From NCBI RefSeq assembly GCF_001267405.1, contig NZ_CP012369.1:2398402-2462401 (forward strand): DNA of 64,000 nucleotides, given 5' to 3'. The position numbers were made by a program, and so were the translations under genes. Within the stretch, counting starts at the first letter, position 1, and each line of letters opens with the position of its first letter. This DNA comes from Moorella thermoacetica. GTDB lineage: Bacteria; Bacillota; DSM-521; Neomoorellales; Neomoorellaceae. The notes under the pieces were generated by a model. That model was not told the origin of the DNA and made no database searches. It saw nothing but the letters and a program-made list of their open reading frames with translations. This document shows, piece by piece, positions 1 through 11,403 of the stretch.

Positions 1-288
1 TTCTTCGATTTTTTTCAAGGTGTAGGTGCGGGCGGCAATGGCCTGGGCCTTCAGGGCCTCAGGCTCGAAGTTGGCCGGCATCTCCCCGGCGACCACCCCG
101 GCTATATATTCCTCCAGGGGCATGATTTTAGTGATACCTGCCTGGTGAAAGTAGACCCTTACCAGTTGTTTGCCGGTCTGGACCTGGACGGGCGGCTGAA
201 ACAGGCGGATGCCTTCGATAATTACAACCGGCGTAATTATGACCGCGGCAAATACCAGGATAATGAAAATCCCCATGAGCTTGCGCAT
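1..288 (-). CDS. spoIID: Stage II sporulation protein D (SpoIID), N-terminal part; continues beyond the window
   Basis: This is the first 96 codons of a peptidoglycan lytic transglycosylase that works with SpoIIP and SpoIIM in septal wall remodelling during engulfment. Residues 5-27 form one membrane anchor after a short basic N-terminus. The segment with [18 protein letters not shown] followed by [15 protein letters not shown] is the SpoIID/LytB family signature. The ATG is preceded by a GGGGGGAG ribosome binding site. It lies directly downstream of murA, the same order as in Bacillus subtilis (ywmB-murAA-spoIID), and is separated from murA by a terminator. The C-terminus lies outside the window. 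I found no convincing sigma-E promoter in the gap. Confidence 0.93.
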   Translation of the reverse strand, partial: MRKLMGIFIILVFAAVIITPVVIIEGIRLFQPPVQVQTGKQLVRVYFHQAGITKIMPLEEYIAGVVAGEMPANFEPEALKAQAIAARTYTLKKIEE

Positions 289-356
289 CTTTCTCCCCCC
301 CGGCTGGCCGGTAGTTTTCACCAACTGTCATGTCCATATATATATGAAGGCTTGGC

Positions 357-386
357 CAAAAAAAGACCGCCCCGGGCGAGGCGGTA
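357..386 (-). terminator. Rho-independent terminator after murA
   Basis: On the minus strand the 6-bp stem ACCGCC/GGCGGT (366-385) with an 8-nt loop is followed by C and seven U. It sits 40 nt past the murA stop codon and just upstream of spoIID, so spoIID needs its own promoter or read-through. Confidence 0.8.
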
Positions 387-424
387 GAATACGAAAACTG
401 ACAGGCTGACCCATGAGAGGCTCT

Positions 425-1684
425 CTAAATTTCTGTTCTGATAACTTCAGCGCCCAGGGCCTGGAGCTTGCCGACCAGGTTTTCGTAGCCGCGGTCAATA
501 TGGTGGACGCAGGAGATGGTTGTTTCTCCCTCAGCCATGAGGCCGGCAATGACCAGGGCCGCCCCGGCCCGCAGGTCGGTAGCCTTGACGGGCGCCCCGA
601 TGAGCTTGCTCTTGCCTTTAATCACGGCGCAATGGCCTTCTATGACTATATCGGCCCCCATGCGTTTCAGCTCGTTGACGTGCATAAAGCGGTTTTCAAA
701 GACGGTCTCTGTGACCATGCTGCTCCCCCGGGCGGTGGTCAGGAGGGCCATGAACTGGGCCTGCATGTCCGTCGGGAAGCCGGGATAGGGCATGGTCTTG
801 ATGTCAACTGCCTTTAAGGGTAGATCGGCCCGCACCCGAATGCCGCCCTCTTCCTCTTCCAGCCGGGCGCCGGTTTCGGCCAGTTTGGCCATGACCGCCT
901 TCAGGTGGGTGGGGATTACATTTTCCACCAAAACATCCCCGCCGGTGGCGGCGGCGGCAATCATAAAGGTGCCGGCTTCAACCCGGTCGGGGATAACGGC
1001 ATGACGGCTGCCGTGGAGTTCCTTTACCCCCTCGATTTTGATAACCCTGGTCCCGGCGCCTGTGACCCGGCCGCCCATGGCGTTGATGAAGTTGGCCAGG
1101 TCAACGATCTCCGGTTCGCCGGCGGCGTTTTCGATGGTGGTAGTCCCCTCGGCCAGGGCGGCGGCCATCATGATATTCTCCGTCGCTCCGACACTGGGGA
1201 AATCCAGGTATACCTGGGCTCCCTTCAGGCGGCTGCCAGCCTCGGCCTCAACGTTACCTTTATTAACAGTAATCTTGGCCCCCAGGGCGGCCATACCCTT
1301 CAGGTGCAGGTCAATGGGTCGGGCACCGATGGCGCACCCTCCCGGCAGAGAAACCTTTACCCGCCCAAAACGGGCCAAGAGGGGGCCCATGACCAGAAAG
1401 GAGGCCCGCATGCGGCGGACGTATTCGTAGGGGGGTTCCACCTTTTCTAAAAAGCCGGAACTGATGCGCAGGCCATTTATCCCCTCAGGATAAACCCTGG
1501 CGCCCAGTTCACCGATGACTCCGCACATGGTATCAACATCAGCCAGCCGGGGGATATCTTCCAGATAGCACTCGTCACCAGTCAGCAGGCAGGCCGCAAT
1601 AATCGGCAGGACGGCATTCTTGGAGCCGCTGATGGCCACTCGGCCACGCAACCGCGCCCGGCCCTGAATAGCTATAGCCTCCAA
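425..1684 (-). CDS. murA: UDP-N-acetylglucosamine 1-carboxyvinyltransferase (MurA)
   Basis: Catalyses the first committed step of peptidoglycan synthesis, transfer of enolpyruvate from PEP to UDP-GlcNAc, in the cytoplasm. The 419 residues match the usual length of about 420. [10 protein letters not shown] near residue 20 carries the conserved Lys22/Asn23 pair. [15 protein letters not shown] holds the catalytic Cys117 that fosfomycin alkylates, so the enzyme is predicted to be of the fosfomycin-sensitive type. The start is TTG with a GGGG element about 9 nt upstream. Neighbours ywmB and spoIID fit the Bacillus murAA copy. A second murA paralogue, common in Firmicutes, is not in this window. 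Confidence 0.97.
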   Translation of the reverse strand: MEAIAIQGRARLRGRVAISGSKNAVLPIIAACLLTGDECYLEDIPRLADVDTMCGVIGELGARVYPEGINGLRISSGFLEKVEPPYEYVRRMRASFLVMGPLLARFGRVKVSLPGGCAIGARPIDLHLKGMAALGAKITVNKGNVEAEAGSRLKGAQVYLDFPSVGATENIMMAAALAEGTTTIENAAGEPEIVDLANFINAMGGRVTGAGTRVIKIEGVKELHGSRHAVIPDRVEAGTFMIAAAATGGDVLVENVIPTHLKAVMAKLAETGARLEEEEGGIRVRADLPLKAVDIKTMPYPGFPTDMQAQFMALLTTARGSSMVTETVFENRFMHVNELKRMGADIVIEGHCAVIKGKSKLIGAPVKATDLRAGAALVIAGLMAEGETTISCVHHIDRGYENLVGKLQALGAEVIRTEI

Positions 1685-1728
1685 TTTCCCTAGCCCCTTT
1701 TAATTTTTCGTCTCTATAGTCAAGGTTT

Positions 1729-1737
1729 ATTATAACA
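1729..1737 (-). promoter_or_regulatory. Possible extended -10 promoter for murA
   Basis: In the 61-bp ywmB-murA gap the minus strand reads TGTTATAAT, a perfect TATAAT with the TGn extension. There is no good -35 hexamer 17 bp upstream, so activity would rest on the extended -10. Transcription would start about 40 nt before the murA TTG codon. Confidence 0.4.
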
Positions 1738-1745
1738 TGGTTTTT

Positions 1746-2615
1746 TTAGTACTCGCCACCTAAAAGGGGTGAGCCGAGGTGTAAATATGTGTTCCCATCG
1801 GTAGCATGAAAGCGCAGGGCAACATTGACGTTTACTTCGAGGCCGCCGGCAACAGCCAGGGAACGGGGCAGGCGGGCCGAGTAGGCGCTGATGCTCAGGA
1901 GTTCCTCATCCTCGACTCCTTCTACTTTTTTAGCTTCCAGGGCCGCCAGGACGGCCCCGGCCCGCTGCTCCCGCTCTGTTCTGGTAAGCTTGCCGGGAAT
2001 TACACCAGTGAGGCCATAGGTCAGGTGAGGGTCAACCTGCCAGGGCCGGAAGGCCGCCCGCACCTTCTCCTGCCAGGCGACCGTCTCCCCTTCCCCGTGC
2101 CGGGGTTCACCATCCAGTTCGATTAAAAGGTAGGTCTCACCGTCGTCGCCGGCCCCGGCCAGGCTCTGAACGGAGAGGTAGAGCTTTACCCCCGGCTGCA
2201 GTTCCCCTTCCCAGGAGGCGCCATGAAATTTCTCCGTATCCTGGCGATGCAAACCGGCCTCCGGATCAAGACCCAGGCTGCCCGCTGCCTGCCGGGCCAG
2301 GCCAGCGACTGTTCCCGCGTCGCTAAAGCTGGTGTTTAAACGTCCCCAGGCTTCCAGATGCATGCTTTCCAGGCGGGCGCCGCTGGCGTTGAAAGCAGCA
2401 AATAACAGGCGCGGGGTTGTATCATCTCCGGAGGCGGCCGGAACCGGCGGGTCCTTCTTAGCCGCGGAAACCGCTGCAGCTGTCAGGGGCTTCCGGGCCG
2501 CCCGCGGCAGGAAGTTGTGGCCGACGGCCAGACCCGTCACCAGACTGAGGAGCAATAAGGTCAGGAGGAGGGTTTTAAAAGTAACTTTATTGCTATAAAA
2601 ACGTGACCGGAACAA
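1746..2615 (-). CDS. ywmB: YwmB-like protein (DUF1779), exported or membrane-anchored
   Basis: A 289-residue protein of unknown function. Residues 14-32 are a hydrophobic stretch fitting a signal peptide or N-terminal anchor. A low-complexity Ala/Lys/Pro linker follows, then a mixed alpha/beta domain. The assignment to the YwmB (TATA-box-binding-like) family rests on overall character and on its position between the ATP synthase operon and murA, as in B. subtilis. The start is TTG with AAGGGGG about 9 nt upstream. That ribosome binding site lies inside the 3' arm of the terminator following atpC, so translation may depend on where transcription began. Confidence 0.72.
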   Translation of the reverse strand: MFRSRFYSNKVTFKTLLLTLLLLSLVTGLAVGHNFLPRAARKPLTAAAVSAAKKDPPVPAASGDDTTPRLLFAAFNASGARLESMHLEAWGRLNTSFSDAGTVAGLARQAAGSLGLDPEAGLHRQDTEKFHGASWEGELQPGVKLYLSVQSLAGAGDDGETYLLIELDGEPRHGEGETVAWQEKVRAAFRPWQVDPHLTYGLTGVIPGKLTRTEREQRAGAVLAALEAKKVEGVEDEELLSISAYSARLPRSLAVAGGLEVNVNVALRFHATDGNTYLHLGSPLLGGEY

Positions 2616-2616
2616 A

Positions 2617-2664
2617 TGAAAAGCCCCCTTGCAGGAATAGTGTTATTCCTATTCTTGCCAGGGG
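2617..2664 (-). terminator. Terminator-like hairpin after atpC
   Basis: A 16-bp imperfect stem (2625-2640 with 2649-2664) with an 8-nt loop ends in CUUUU on the minus strand. It closes the ATP synthase operon 19 nt after atpC. The U tract is short, so some read-through into ywmB is likely. The 3' arm contains the ywmB ribosome binding site. Confidence 0.65.
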
Positions 2665-2682
2665 ACTGGAAAAATAGACTAC

Positions 2683-3087
2683 TTAAATAGCTCCGGCGGC
2701 CTTCAAGCGGGCTACGGCTCGCCGCAGGGCGGCCTCGGCCCTGGCGACGTCCAGGCCCGGGGGGCGCTCCCGCAAGCGCCGCTCGGCCCGCTCCCGCGCC
2801 TGCCGGGCCCGTTCGACGTCGATCTCTTCCAACCGTTCGGCTGTATCGGCCAGGATAATTACCCGGTCCGGGCCGGCTTCCAGGAAACCGCCGGAAACAG
2901 CCACACGTTCCTCCGCTCTCTCCCGCCGGCGGCAGGTGACGACCCCGGCCTGGAGGGGAGTGATCAAAGGGGCGTGCTCCGGTAGGACACCCAGGTAGCC
3001 CTGGATACCTGGAGCTATGACGCTGGCGGCTTCCGCCTGCAGGACCACCCGCTCGGGAGTTATGATCTCCAGGTTGAGGGAGGCCAT
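2683..3087 (-). CDS. atpC: ATP synthase F1 epsilon subunit
   Basis: A central-stalk subunit of F1 that couples rotation and can inhibit ATP hydrolysis. The 134 residues fit the two-domain epsilon: an N-terminal beta-sandwich (LNLEIITPERVVLQAEAASV, GYLGVLPEHAPLITPL) and a C-terminal helical hairpin rich in Arg/Glu (residues 85-132). The ATG lies immediately after the atpD stop codon, which suggests translational coupling. It is the last gene of the operon and is followed by a hairpin. Confidence 0.97.
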   Translation of the reverse strand: MASLNLEIITPERVVLQAEAASVIAPGIQGYLGVLPEHAPLITPLQAGVVTCRRRERAEERVAVSGGFLEAGPDRVIILADTAERLEEIDVERARQARERAERRLRERPPGLDVARAEAALRRAVARLKAAGAI

Positions 3088-5339
<2,252 letters not shown>

Positions 5340-5353
5340 GCCGGCTCACCACC

Positions 5354-6877
5354 TTATGATTCTCCGGCAGCGGTAAAGCTGCCTTTGAAGTCTTCAATGC
5401 TCTTTTTCAGTTGTTCCTGGAGGTTATCGTCCAGCTGGCGTTTTTCGCGGATGCCGGCCAGGACCTCAGGCCTCTCGTTGCGGAGGAAGCGCAGGAAGTC
5501 CTTTTCAAAGGCGCGCACCCGGGCTACAGGCAGGTCGTCCAGGAAGCCATTGACGGCAGCATAGAGGACGACCACCTGTTCTTCGACGGGCATGGGTTGG
5601 TACTGGTCTTGTTTCAAAATCTCCATCATGCGCTCGCCCCGGGCCAATCTCGCCTGGGTGGCTTTATCCAGGTCGGAACCGAACTGGGCGAAGGCCGCCA
5701 GCTCGCGGTACTGGGCCAGGTCCAGGCGCAGGCGGCCGGCCACCTGTTTCATGGCCTTGATCTGGGCGGCGCCGCCCACCCGGGATACCGAGAGGCCGAC
5801 GTTAATGGCCGGACGCTGGCCGGCATAGAAGAGATCAGACTCCAGGAAGATCTGGCCGTCGGTGATGGAGATAACATTGGTCGGAATGTAAGCGGAGACA
5901 TCGCCAGCCTGGGTCTCAATGACCGGCAGGGCAGTGAGGGAACCGCCACCCAGGGAGTCGTTCAGGCGGGCGGCCCGCTCCAGCAACCGGGAGTGGAGAT
6001 AGAAGACATCCCCGGGGTAAGCCTCACGGCCCGGCGGCCGCCGCAGAAGCAGGGAGAGTTCCCGGTAGGCTGCTGCGTGCTTGGAAAGGTCGTCATAAAC
6101 GCAGAGAACGTCCCGGTGCTGCTCATACATAAAGTATTCGCCCATGGTGCAGCCGGCGTAGGGGGCAATGTAGAGCATGGGCGCCGGTTCGCTGGCTGTA
6201 GCCATAACGACGATGGTATATTCCATAGCTCCGGCCTCTTCCAGACGCTGGACTACGCCCGCCACTGTAGAAGCCTTCTGGCCGATGGCCACATAGATGC
6301 AGATAACGTTCTGCCCCTTTTGGTTGATGATGGTGTCCACGGCAATGGCCGTCTTCCCCGTCTGGCGGTCACCGATAATCAGCTCCCGCTGACCGCGGCC
6401 GATGGGGACCATGGAGTCAATGGCCTTGAGGCCCGTTTGTAAGGGAGTATTGACCGGCTGGCGGTAGACCACGCCCGGCGCCGGGGATTCCACCGGGCGG
6501 AATTTATCCGTCTGGATAGGCCCCTTGCCGTCTATGGGCTGGCCCATGGCGTTGACCACCCGGCCGATGAGGGCTTCGCCCACCGGCACCTCGACAATAC
6601 GCCCGGTACGTTTGACCTGGTCGCCCTCTTTGATATGGGTATAGGGACCGAGGATAACGGCGCCGACGTTATCTTCTTCCAGGTTCAGGACCATGCCATA
6701 GATATCGCCGGGGAACTCCAGCAGCTCGCCGGCCATGGCCCGGTCCAGGCCGTAGATGCGGGCGATACCGTCACCGACCTGGGTAACGGTTCCCACCTCG
6801 GCCATTTCTACTTCCAGCTGGTATTGTTCAATCTGGTTCTTTAAAATACTGGTTATCTCGTCGGGTCGAATGCTCAA
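5354..6877 (-). CDS. atpA: ATP synthase F1 alpha subunit
   Basis: Non-catalytic nucleotide-binding subunit of F1. The 507 residues include Walker [10 protein letters not shown] near residue 170 and the alpha-specific Gln (Q-T-G-K) in the P-loop. [17 protein letters not shown] (near residue 365) carries the arginine finger. The start is TTG (TTG AGC ATT CGA) preceded by GGTGAAAGG. It lies between atpH and atpG. Confidence 0.99.
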   Translation of the reverse strand: MSIRPDEITSILKNQIEQYQLEVEMAEVGTVTQVGDGIARIYGLDRAMAGELLEFPGDIYGMVLNLEEDNVGAVILGPYTHIKEGDQVKRTGRIVEVPVGEALIGRVVNAMGQPIDGKGPIQTDKFRPVESPAPGVVYRQPVNTPLQTGLKAIDSMVPIGRGQRELIIGDRQTGKTAIAVDTIINQKGQNVICIYVAIGQKASTVAGVVQRLEEAGAMEYTIVVMATASEPAPMLYIAPYAGCTMGEYFMYEQHRDVLCVYDDLSKHAAAYRELSLLLRRPPGREAYPGDVFYLHSRLLERAARLNDSLGGGSLTALPVIETQAGDVSAYIPTNVISITDGQIFLESDLFYAGQRPAINVGLSVSRVGGAAQIKAMKQVAGRLRLDLAQYRELAAFAQFGSDLDKATQARLARGERMMEILKQDQYQPMPVEEQVVVLYAAVNGFLDDLPVARVRAFEKDFLRFLRNERPEVLAGIREKRQLDDNLQEQLKKSIEDFKGSFTAAGES

Positions 6878-6923
6878 ATCTACCTTTCACCCCTTCGCCC
6901 TGTCCGATTTTTCTGTCGTTCTC

Positions 6924-7460
6924 TCAAGCCCGTTTCAGGTGTTCACCCAGGAGTTCCAGCTTTTTCTTGACGCTGACATCCAGGACGCGGTCCCCCAGGC
7001 GGATGACCACCCCGCCGATTAACTCCGGGTTGACCCGGCTGGAGAGTCGGATATTCCTCCTGGTAATTCCGGCCAGGCGTTCCTTCAGGCCAGCCAGGAT
7101 ATCCTCCCGCAGGGTAATGGCCGAGGTGACCTCCACGGGCAGGATGTTTTCGGCCTGGTCCACCAGGCGGCGGAACTGGGCGGCCATCTCCGGCAGCGCC
7201 CGCTCCCGGCCCTTGGCCAGGACCAGGTGGAGGAAGTTCTTTAAGAGCGGGTTAATGTCGGGAAAGATGGTATCGATGAGTTTCTGTTTCTCCCGCACGG
7301 GGATCAACTGGTGGTAGAGTACCCGGCGGAAGTCACTGTTTTCAGCCAGGGTACGGCTGACCTCCTCCAGGCCGTTGGCAAATTCGCCGGCTGTACCCTG
7401 CTCCCGGGCAATATTAAAAAGGGCGCGGGCATAGCGCCTGGCTACGTTCTGCTCACTCAT
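6924..7460 (-). CDS. atpH: ATP synthase F1 delta subunit (OSCP)
   Basis: Peripheral-stalk subunit that joins F1 to the b subunits. The 178 residues consist of an N-terminal six-helix domain (starting VARRYARALFNIAREQG) and a C-terminal segment with the family signature GGVVIRLGDRVLDVSVKKKLELL. Its ATG overlaps the end of atpF by 4 nt, so the two are translationally coupled. Confidence 0.97.
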   Translation of the reverse strand: MSEQNVARRYARALFNIAREQGTAGEFANGLEEVSRTLAENSDFRRVLYHQLIPVREKQKLIDTIFPDINPLLKNFLHLVLAKGRERALPEMAAQFRRLVDQAENILPVEVTSAITLREDILAGLKERLAGITRRNIRLSSRVNPELIGGVVIRLGDRVLDVSVKKKLELLGEHLKRA

Positions 7461-7963
7461 TGCAGTCGCTCCACCTCGGCAATGGCTTCCCGGGCCAGCC
7501 GTTCCTGGTCATCGGGAGTCAGGGAACGCTCCAGGACCTTGCCGGCTGCCAGGATCGCCAAGCTGGCGGCTTCGCTGCGAATGGCTGCCAGGGCCTTGCT
7601 CTTCTCACCCTCAATCTCCCTCCGGGCCTGTGCCAGGGTCCGTTCGGCTTCTTCCCGGGCCCGGTTAATAATCTCCGCCCGGGTTTCTTCGGCCATCTTC
7701 GTAGCCCTGTCCAGGATGGCCTGGGCTTCCTGGCGGGCGCCCTGGAGCTGTTGCCGGTATTCGGCGAGGATGTTTTCCGCCTTTTCCCTGGCTGCCGCCG
7801 CGTCGTTCAGGTTGCCCTCAATCCTGGCCTCGCGGTCGGCCAGGACCTTGCCCAGGGGCTTATACAGGAATACATACAGTAACCCCATAACCACAAGCAA
7901 ATTTAAGGTCTGAAATAAAAAGGTCCAGGGATTAAAATTCAGGGCCTGGAAAATCGCCTGCAA
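7457..7963 (-). CDS. atpF: ATP synthase Fo b subunit
   Basis: Peripheral stalk. A single N-terminal membrane helix (about residues 12-34, FLFQTLNLLVVMGLLYVFLY) is followed by a long charged coiled coil rich in Ala, Glu and Arg (residues 40-165) that dimerises. The 168 residues are standard. The start is TTG behind AGGAGGGTGAAGCT. Only one b-type gene is present, so the stalk should be a homodimer. An inverted repeat lies between this gene and atpE. Confidence 0.97.
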   Translation of the reverse strand: MQAIFQALNFNPWTFLFQTLNLLVVMGLLYVFLYKPLGKVLADREARIEGNLNDAAAAREKAENILAEYRQQLQGARQEAQAILDRATKMAEETRAEIINRAREEAERTLAQARREIEGEKSKALAAIRSEAASLAILAAGKVLERSLTPDDQERLAREAIAEVERLQ

Positions 7964-7999
7964 AGCTTCACCCTCCTTTCGCTCTTCCCCATAGGACAG

Positions 8000-8036
8000 G
8001 GGCGAATAAGACCGCCTGCCGCCGTCCTATTCGCCC
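8000..8036 (-). other. Hairpin between atpE and atpF
   Basis: The arms 8000-8012 and 8024-8036 form a 13-bp stem with one mismatch and an 11-nt loop. On the minus-strand transcript it follows atpE by 12 nt and precedes the atpF ribosome binding site. There is no U tract, so it is not a classical terminator. An mRNA processing or stabilising element that raises atpE over atpF is the likely role (inference). Confidence 0.6.
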
Positions 8037-8048
8037 GCAACCTGAACC

Positions 8049-8273
8049 TTAGAGTTTGGTCCACATGAGGATTGCAATAACGAAAGAGAAGAGCGTTAAG
8101 GCTTCCATAAAGGCCAGGGCCAGGAGCAGGGTCGTCCGGATGTCACCGCTGGCCTCCGGCTGGCGGGCCATACCCTCCAGCGCTCCCCGGGAAGCAATAC
8201 CCTGGCCAAGGCCCGAACCCAAAGCTGCCAGGCCTATAGCCAGGCCGACACCGATAAAACCTATTGTTGCCAT
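8049..8273 (-). CDS. atpE: ATP synthase Fo c subunit
   Basis: Proteolipid of the rotor ring, 74 residues with two membrane helices joined by the polar loop RQPE (residues 37-40). The ion-binding carboxylate is Glu57 in [10 protein letters not shown]. Gln24 of helix 1 (GLGQGIA) is kept, as in Na+ rings. However, the Ser and Thr that follow the Glu in Na+-binding c subunits (AEST) are replaced by Ala-Leu, which points to proton coupling. ATG preceded by GGAGGAGACAT. Neighbours are atpB and atpF. Confidence 0.98.
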
Positions 8274-8366
8274 ATGTCTCCTCCTTTGAAAATATAAAAC
8301 TCAGTTTAAGAAAAAGCCCTTTGGGCTATACAACCTGTTTTTACCCATGCTAACGTTTACAGCCAC

Positions 8367-9050
8367 TCAGTGCCCGTGGACAAAGTTGGCGATATAGGTA
8401 ATAGTCAACAGGGTAAATACAAAAGCCTGGATGGTACCCATCAGAACCCCCAGAAGCATAATGGGGGTCGGCAACAGGAAGGGTATCATCAGAAATAAAA
8501 TGGTAACCACCATCTCTTCGCCAAACAAATTGCCGAAAAGACGGAGGGAAAGGGATACCGGTTTGACCAGTTCTTCGATAACGTTTAAAGGAAAAAGAAA
8601 TGGCGCCGGCTGGAAAAAATGGCAGATGTACCCCCGCAGCCCCAGTTTGCGGATGCCGAAAATCTGGACCAGGATAATGGTCGTCACCGCAAAGGCCGCC
8701 GTGGTGGAGAGGTCCATGGTAGGCGGTTTCATCCCCGGGATAAACCATGATAGATTCAGGCTTAAAATAAAGATAAAGAGGGTAGCAACCAGAGGGAGAT
8801 AACGCCGCCCTTCTTTGCCTATGATTTCTTCCAGGAGCCCGTAGAAGAACTCCAGGAACATCTCCAGGACATGCTGGGCCCCCCGCGGGATAAAACTGAG
8901 TTTCCTGGTCGCCAGGAAGATCCCGGCCAGCAGCAGGATCATAATAATCCAGGTGTTGACCACCGTAGAATAGATGGGGATAGGTCCCAGGTGAAAGATT
9001 TCAACCGGGCGGACATGGGTCATGATCTCGCCCAGAGCCCGAAGTCCCAA
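8367..9050 (-). CDS. atpB: ATP synthase Fo a subunit
   Basis: Stator subunit forming the ion half-channels beside the c ring. The 227 residues have five or six hydrophobic segments. The essential arginine lies in KPVSLSLRLFGNLFGEEMV near residue 165, and the C-terminal helix is IQAFVFTLLTITYIANFV. The start is TTG at 9050, about 9 nt after AAAGGAGG, and overlaps the end of atpI by 50 nt. A later ATG (MTHVRPVEIF) is possible but lacks a good ribosome binding site. Confidence 0.97.
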   Translation of the reverse strand: MGLRALGEIMTHVRPVEIFHLGPIPIYSTVVNTWIIMILLLAGIFLATRKLSFIPRGAQHVLEMFLEFFYGLLEEIIGKEGRRYLPLVATLFIFILSLNLSWFIPGMKPPTMDLSTTAAFAVTTIILVQIFGIRKLGLRGYICHFFQPAPFLFPLNVIEELVKPVSLSLRLFGNLFGEEMVVTILFLMIPFLLPTPIMLLGVLMGTIQAFVFTLLTITYIANFVHGH

Positions 9051-9423
9051 CTTTCTTCCCCTCCTTTCTCAGGATAATCAGGGCTGCCTGGCCCATGTAA
9101 GCGGCGACCTGGAGGAACAGGCCCGCCAGCACACCAAAGAGTAACTCGATGCCCTTTAGAACGGCCAGGGTCAACAGGGTTAAAGCCACGCCGGTTCTGA
9201 TTAGCGAACGAAACATCAGCCGGTTATGGGCGTCGATGGGGTGCAGGTTGTCTTCGTTCCTCGCGGCCGCCAGTTGCCACCGCAGTAACAGGAGCGAAGC
9301 CATCAAGCCGACCACCAGGCCGGCAACAAAAAGGTAATAGCCCGCAACCCCACCGGACATTACGCCCACGGCGGCCAATGCCAGCATCCATCTTTCAATG
9401 GGGCTTACCTTTATCCTGAGCAT
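9001..9423 (-). CDS. atpI: ATP synthase subunit I (AtpI-like)
   Basis: A small hydrophobic protein of 140 residues encoded near the start of the atp operon. AtpI proteins are not part of the finished enzyme but assist c-ring assembly and may carry Mg2+ or Ca2+. Four hydrophobic segments lie at about residues 12-30, 32-48, 72-92 and 94-114. A charged stretch (RNEDNLHPIDAHNR) lies between the second and third. The family is weakly conserved, so the call rests on size, topology and position. It overlaps atpZ and atpB. Confidence 0.8.
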   Translation of the reverse strand: MLRIKVSPIERWMLALAAVGVMSGGVAGYYLFVAGLVVGLMASLLLLRWQLAAARNEDNLHPIDAHNRLMFRSLIRTGVALTLLTLAVLKGIELLFGVLAGLFLQVAAYMGQAALIILRKEGKKVGTSGSGRDHDPCPPG

Positions 9424-9667
9424 CGGTCTCCCTGTTTTTTAAATCTTTCTCCAGGGCCCGCAGTTCACTAAAGATACTGTGGAAGCCAGTACCGATGCCC
9501 AGCAGGACGCCGGCCAGCATCAGCCAGGGAGAAGTGCCCAGGCGCCGGTCCAACCAGCTCCCCCCGTAAAAACCGAGGAGAACCCCTGCCGTCAGGGTTA
9601 TGCCGAAGGAAAAAGCCATATTGGTATACCTGGCATAATCCCAGTAATTGCGTTTTTTTGCAGCCAT
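9395..9667 (-). CDS. atpZ: AtpZ-like ATP synthase accessory membrane protein
   Basis: First gene of the atp operon, 90 residues with two membrane helices (about 18-34 and 46-64). The sequence GVLLGFYGGSWLDRRLGTSPW is typical of the AtpZ/ATPase gene 1 family (PF09527), proposed to form a cation channel or assembly factor with AtpI. The ATG has no clear ribosome binding site (the preceding bases are CAACTTAACATCA), so initiation may be weak or the true start may differ. No convincing promoter was seen in the 100 bp upstream. Confidence 0.82.
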   Translation of the reverse strand: MAAKKRNYWDYARYTNMAFSFGITLTAGVLLGFYGGSWLDRRLGTSPWLMLAGVLLGIGTGFHSIFSELRALEKDLKNRETDAQDKGKPH

Positions 9668-9767
9668 TGATGTTAAGTTGCTGCCCGGAGGAAAATTTTA
9701 TACCTTTTTCCTGTTACCTGTCTTTATTTATTCTCCTTTGATGTCGATAATCCTGCTTGTGAAAAAT

Positions 9768-10943
9768 TTATTTTTGTCCGGTTGCCCCCAAGGGTTGAAA
9801 TTCCTGGGGCCGGGCAACAGTCATTCCGAAGTAATGGCGGAGGGCGCTGCGAATGCGCCGGGAGGCCTGGCCGTCACCATAAGGGTTGACGGCGTGGGCC
9901 ATTTGCAGGTAAGCCTGCCTGTCAGTCAGGAGTTCCTCCGCCGCCGCCAGGATGTCACGGTAGGCGGTGCCCACCAGGCGGACGGTGCCGGCGGCTACGG
10001 CTTCCGGCCGTTCCGTAACCTCCCGCAGGACCAGCACGGGCTTGCCCAGGGCCGGGGCTTCTTCCTGCAGGCCGCCGGAATCCGTCAGGACCAGATAGGC
10101 TCGGTTCATGAGGTTGACAAAGGGCTCGTAATCAAGGGGTTCGATTAAATAAACCCGCTCCTGGCCGCCGAGGACCTCCCGGGCCAGTTGCCGGACCCGC
10201 GGGTTATAGTGAACGGGAAAAATCAGGGCTGTGTCGGGATGGCGCCGGATTAAATCCCGCAGAGCCGTAAAGATCTCCTTAAGGGGTTCGCCCCAGTTCT
10301 CCCGCCGGTGGGCCGTCACCAGGATGACCCGCTTTTCCCGTAAGTCCAGCCCCGCCAGGCCGTGGTCTCCAAACTGGTATTCTTCCCGGATGGTGGCTTT
10401 TAAGGCGTCGATGACCGTGTTACCGGTGACATAGATATGCTCCGGAGCTATGCCTTCGCGGAGGAGATTGTCCCGGGCCTTGGCTGTGGGCGCGAAGTGG
10501 ATGTCGGTCAGTACCCCGGCCAGGCGGCGATTCATTTCCTCGGGAAAGGGGGCATAGCGGTCGCCGGTCCTTAGGCCCGCCTCGACATGGCCGACGGGTA
10601 TCTGCTGGTAAAAGGCCGCCAGGGCGGCGACAAAGGTGGTGGTGGTGTCGCCGTGGACCAGGACCAGGTCCGGGCGGGCCTCTTTGAGAACCCCGGCCAG
10701 GCCGGTCAGGGCCCTGGTGGTAATCTCCTCCAGGGTCTGGCGTGGCCGCATAATATCCAGGTCGTAATCGGGTTTGATATGGAAGAGGCGCAGGACCTGG
10801 TCGAGCATCTCTCGATGCTGGGCCGTGACTGCCACCAGACAGGTAAACTCCTCGGGGTGGAGATTGAGTTCTTTGACCACCGGGGCCATCTTAATAGCCT
10901 CGGGCCTGGTGCCGAAGACGGTGAGTATCTTATAAGGCGGCAT
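9768..10943 (-). CDS. wecB: UDP-N-acetylglucosamine 2-epimerase (non-hydrolysing)
   Basis: Interconverts UDP-GlcNAc and UDP-ManNAc for wall teichoic acid, capsule or S-layer glycan synthesis. The 391 residues show the family start [44 protein letters not shown], and the C-terminal active-site segment [19 protein letters not shown]. Start ATG. The gene is equivalent to B. subtilis mnaA, which also lies next to the atp operon on the glyA side. Confidence 0.96.
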   Translation of the reverse strand: MPPYKILTVFGTRPEAIKMAPVVKELNLHPEEFTCLVAVTAQHREMLDQVLRLFHIKPDYDLDIMRPRQTLEEITTRALTGLAGVLKEARPDLVLVHGDTTTTFVAALAAFYQQIPVGHVEAGLRTGDRYAPFPEEMNRRLAGVLTDIHFAPTAKARDNLLREGIAPEHIYVTGNTVIDALKATIREEYQFGDHGLAGLDLREKRVILVTAHRRENWGEPLKEIFTALRDLIRRHPDTALIFPVHYNPRVRQLAREVLGGQERVYLIEPLDYEPFVNLMNRAYLVLTDSGGLQEEAPALGKPVLVLREVTERPEAVAAGTVRLVGTAYRDILAAAEELLTDRQAYLQMAHAVNPYGDGQASRRIRSALRHYFGMTVARPQEFQPLGATGQK

Positions 10944-10974
10944 GGGTTACCTCCAGTGCTGGGTCTTAAGCTTT

Positions 10975-11283
10975 TTATTTTATATAACCCTTGGCCCGAA
11001 GTTTGGCGATATGCTCCTCCAGGGCCTGCTGGATGTCGACGCCGTACTGTTCCTCCAGGACGAACATCAGGGAAACGGCCGTCTGGGCTACATCCAGAAG
11101 TTCACGGGTGATGGCTGTCCGGACTGCTGCGGCATCTACATGGACCTGCTCGCCGCTCAGGCCCCGCAGCTTGCCGATGGCCTGGGCCAGCTCGCCGGCT
11201 TCTTCCATGAGCTTCAGGGCTGTAGATTCCATGGTGGGCGTCAGGTTGTCCAATCTGGGCAGGGCGATGATCTTCTGCTCCAA
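10975..11283 (-). CDS. MazG-like nucleotide pyrophosphohydrolase-related protein
   Basis: A 102-residue all-helical protein of the MazG-like family, probably acting on (deoxy)nucleoside triphosphates. KLMEEAGELAQAIGK and ITRELLDVAQTAV carry the EExxE and ExxD-type acidic residues that bind Mg2+. A TTG at 11283 is preferred as start because AAGGGGGAAGGA precedes it; an ATG 24 codons upstream has no such site and adds an unrelated leader. It lies next to dCMP deaminase, consistent with nucleotide-pool sanitation. The exact substrate cannot be told. Confidence 0.8.
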   Translation of the reverse strand: MEQKIIALPRLDNLTPTMESTALKLMEEAGELAQAIGKLRGLSGEQVHVDAAAVRTAITRELLDVAQTAVSLMFVLEEQYGVDIQQALEEHIAKLRAKGYIK

Positions 11284-11403
11284 AGTTCCTTCCCCCTTGG
11301 ACTGCCCTTTATTATACCATAACAAAGCATAACAACGGAGGAGGGATGCGAACATTCTTCAGCCAGGGTTGGCACTATTTTTTATAGTCAGGACAACTAC
11401 CCT

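Noticed and set aside
289-420. Sigma-E promoter for spoIID
   Set aside because: TTCATATAT and CATGACAGT resemble the two boxes, but they are only about 7 nt apart instead of 13-15.
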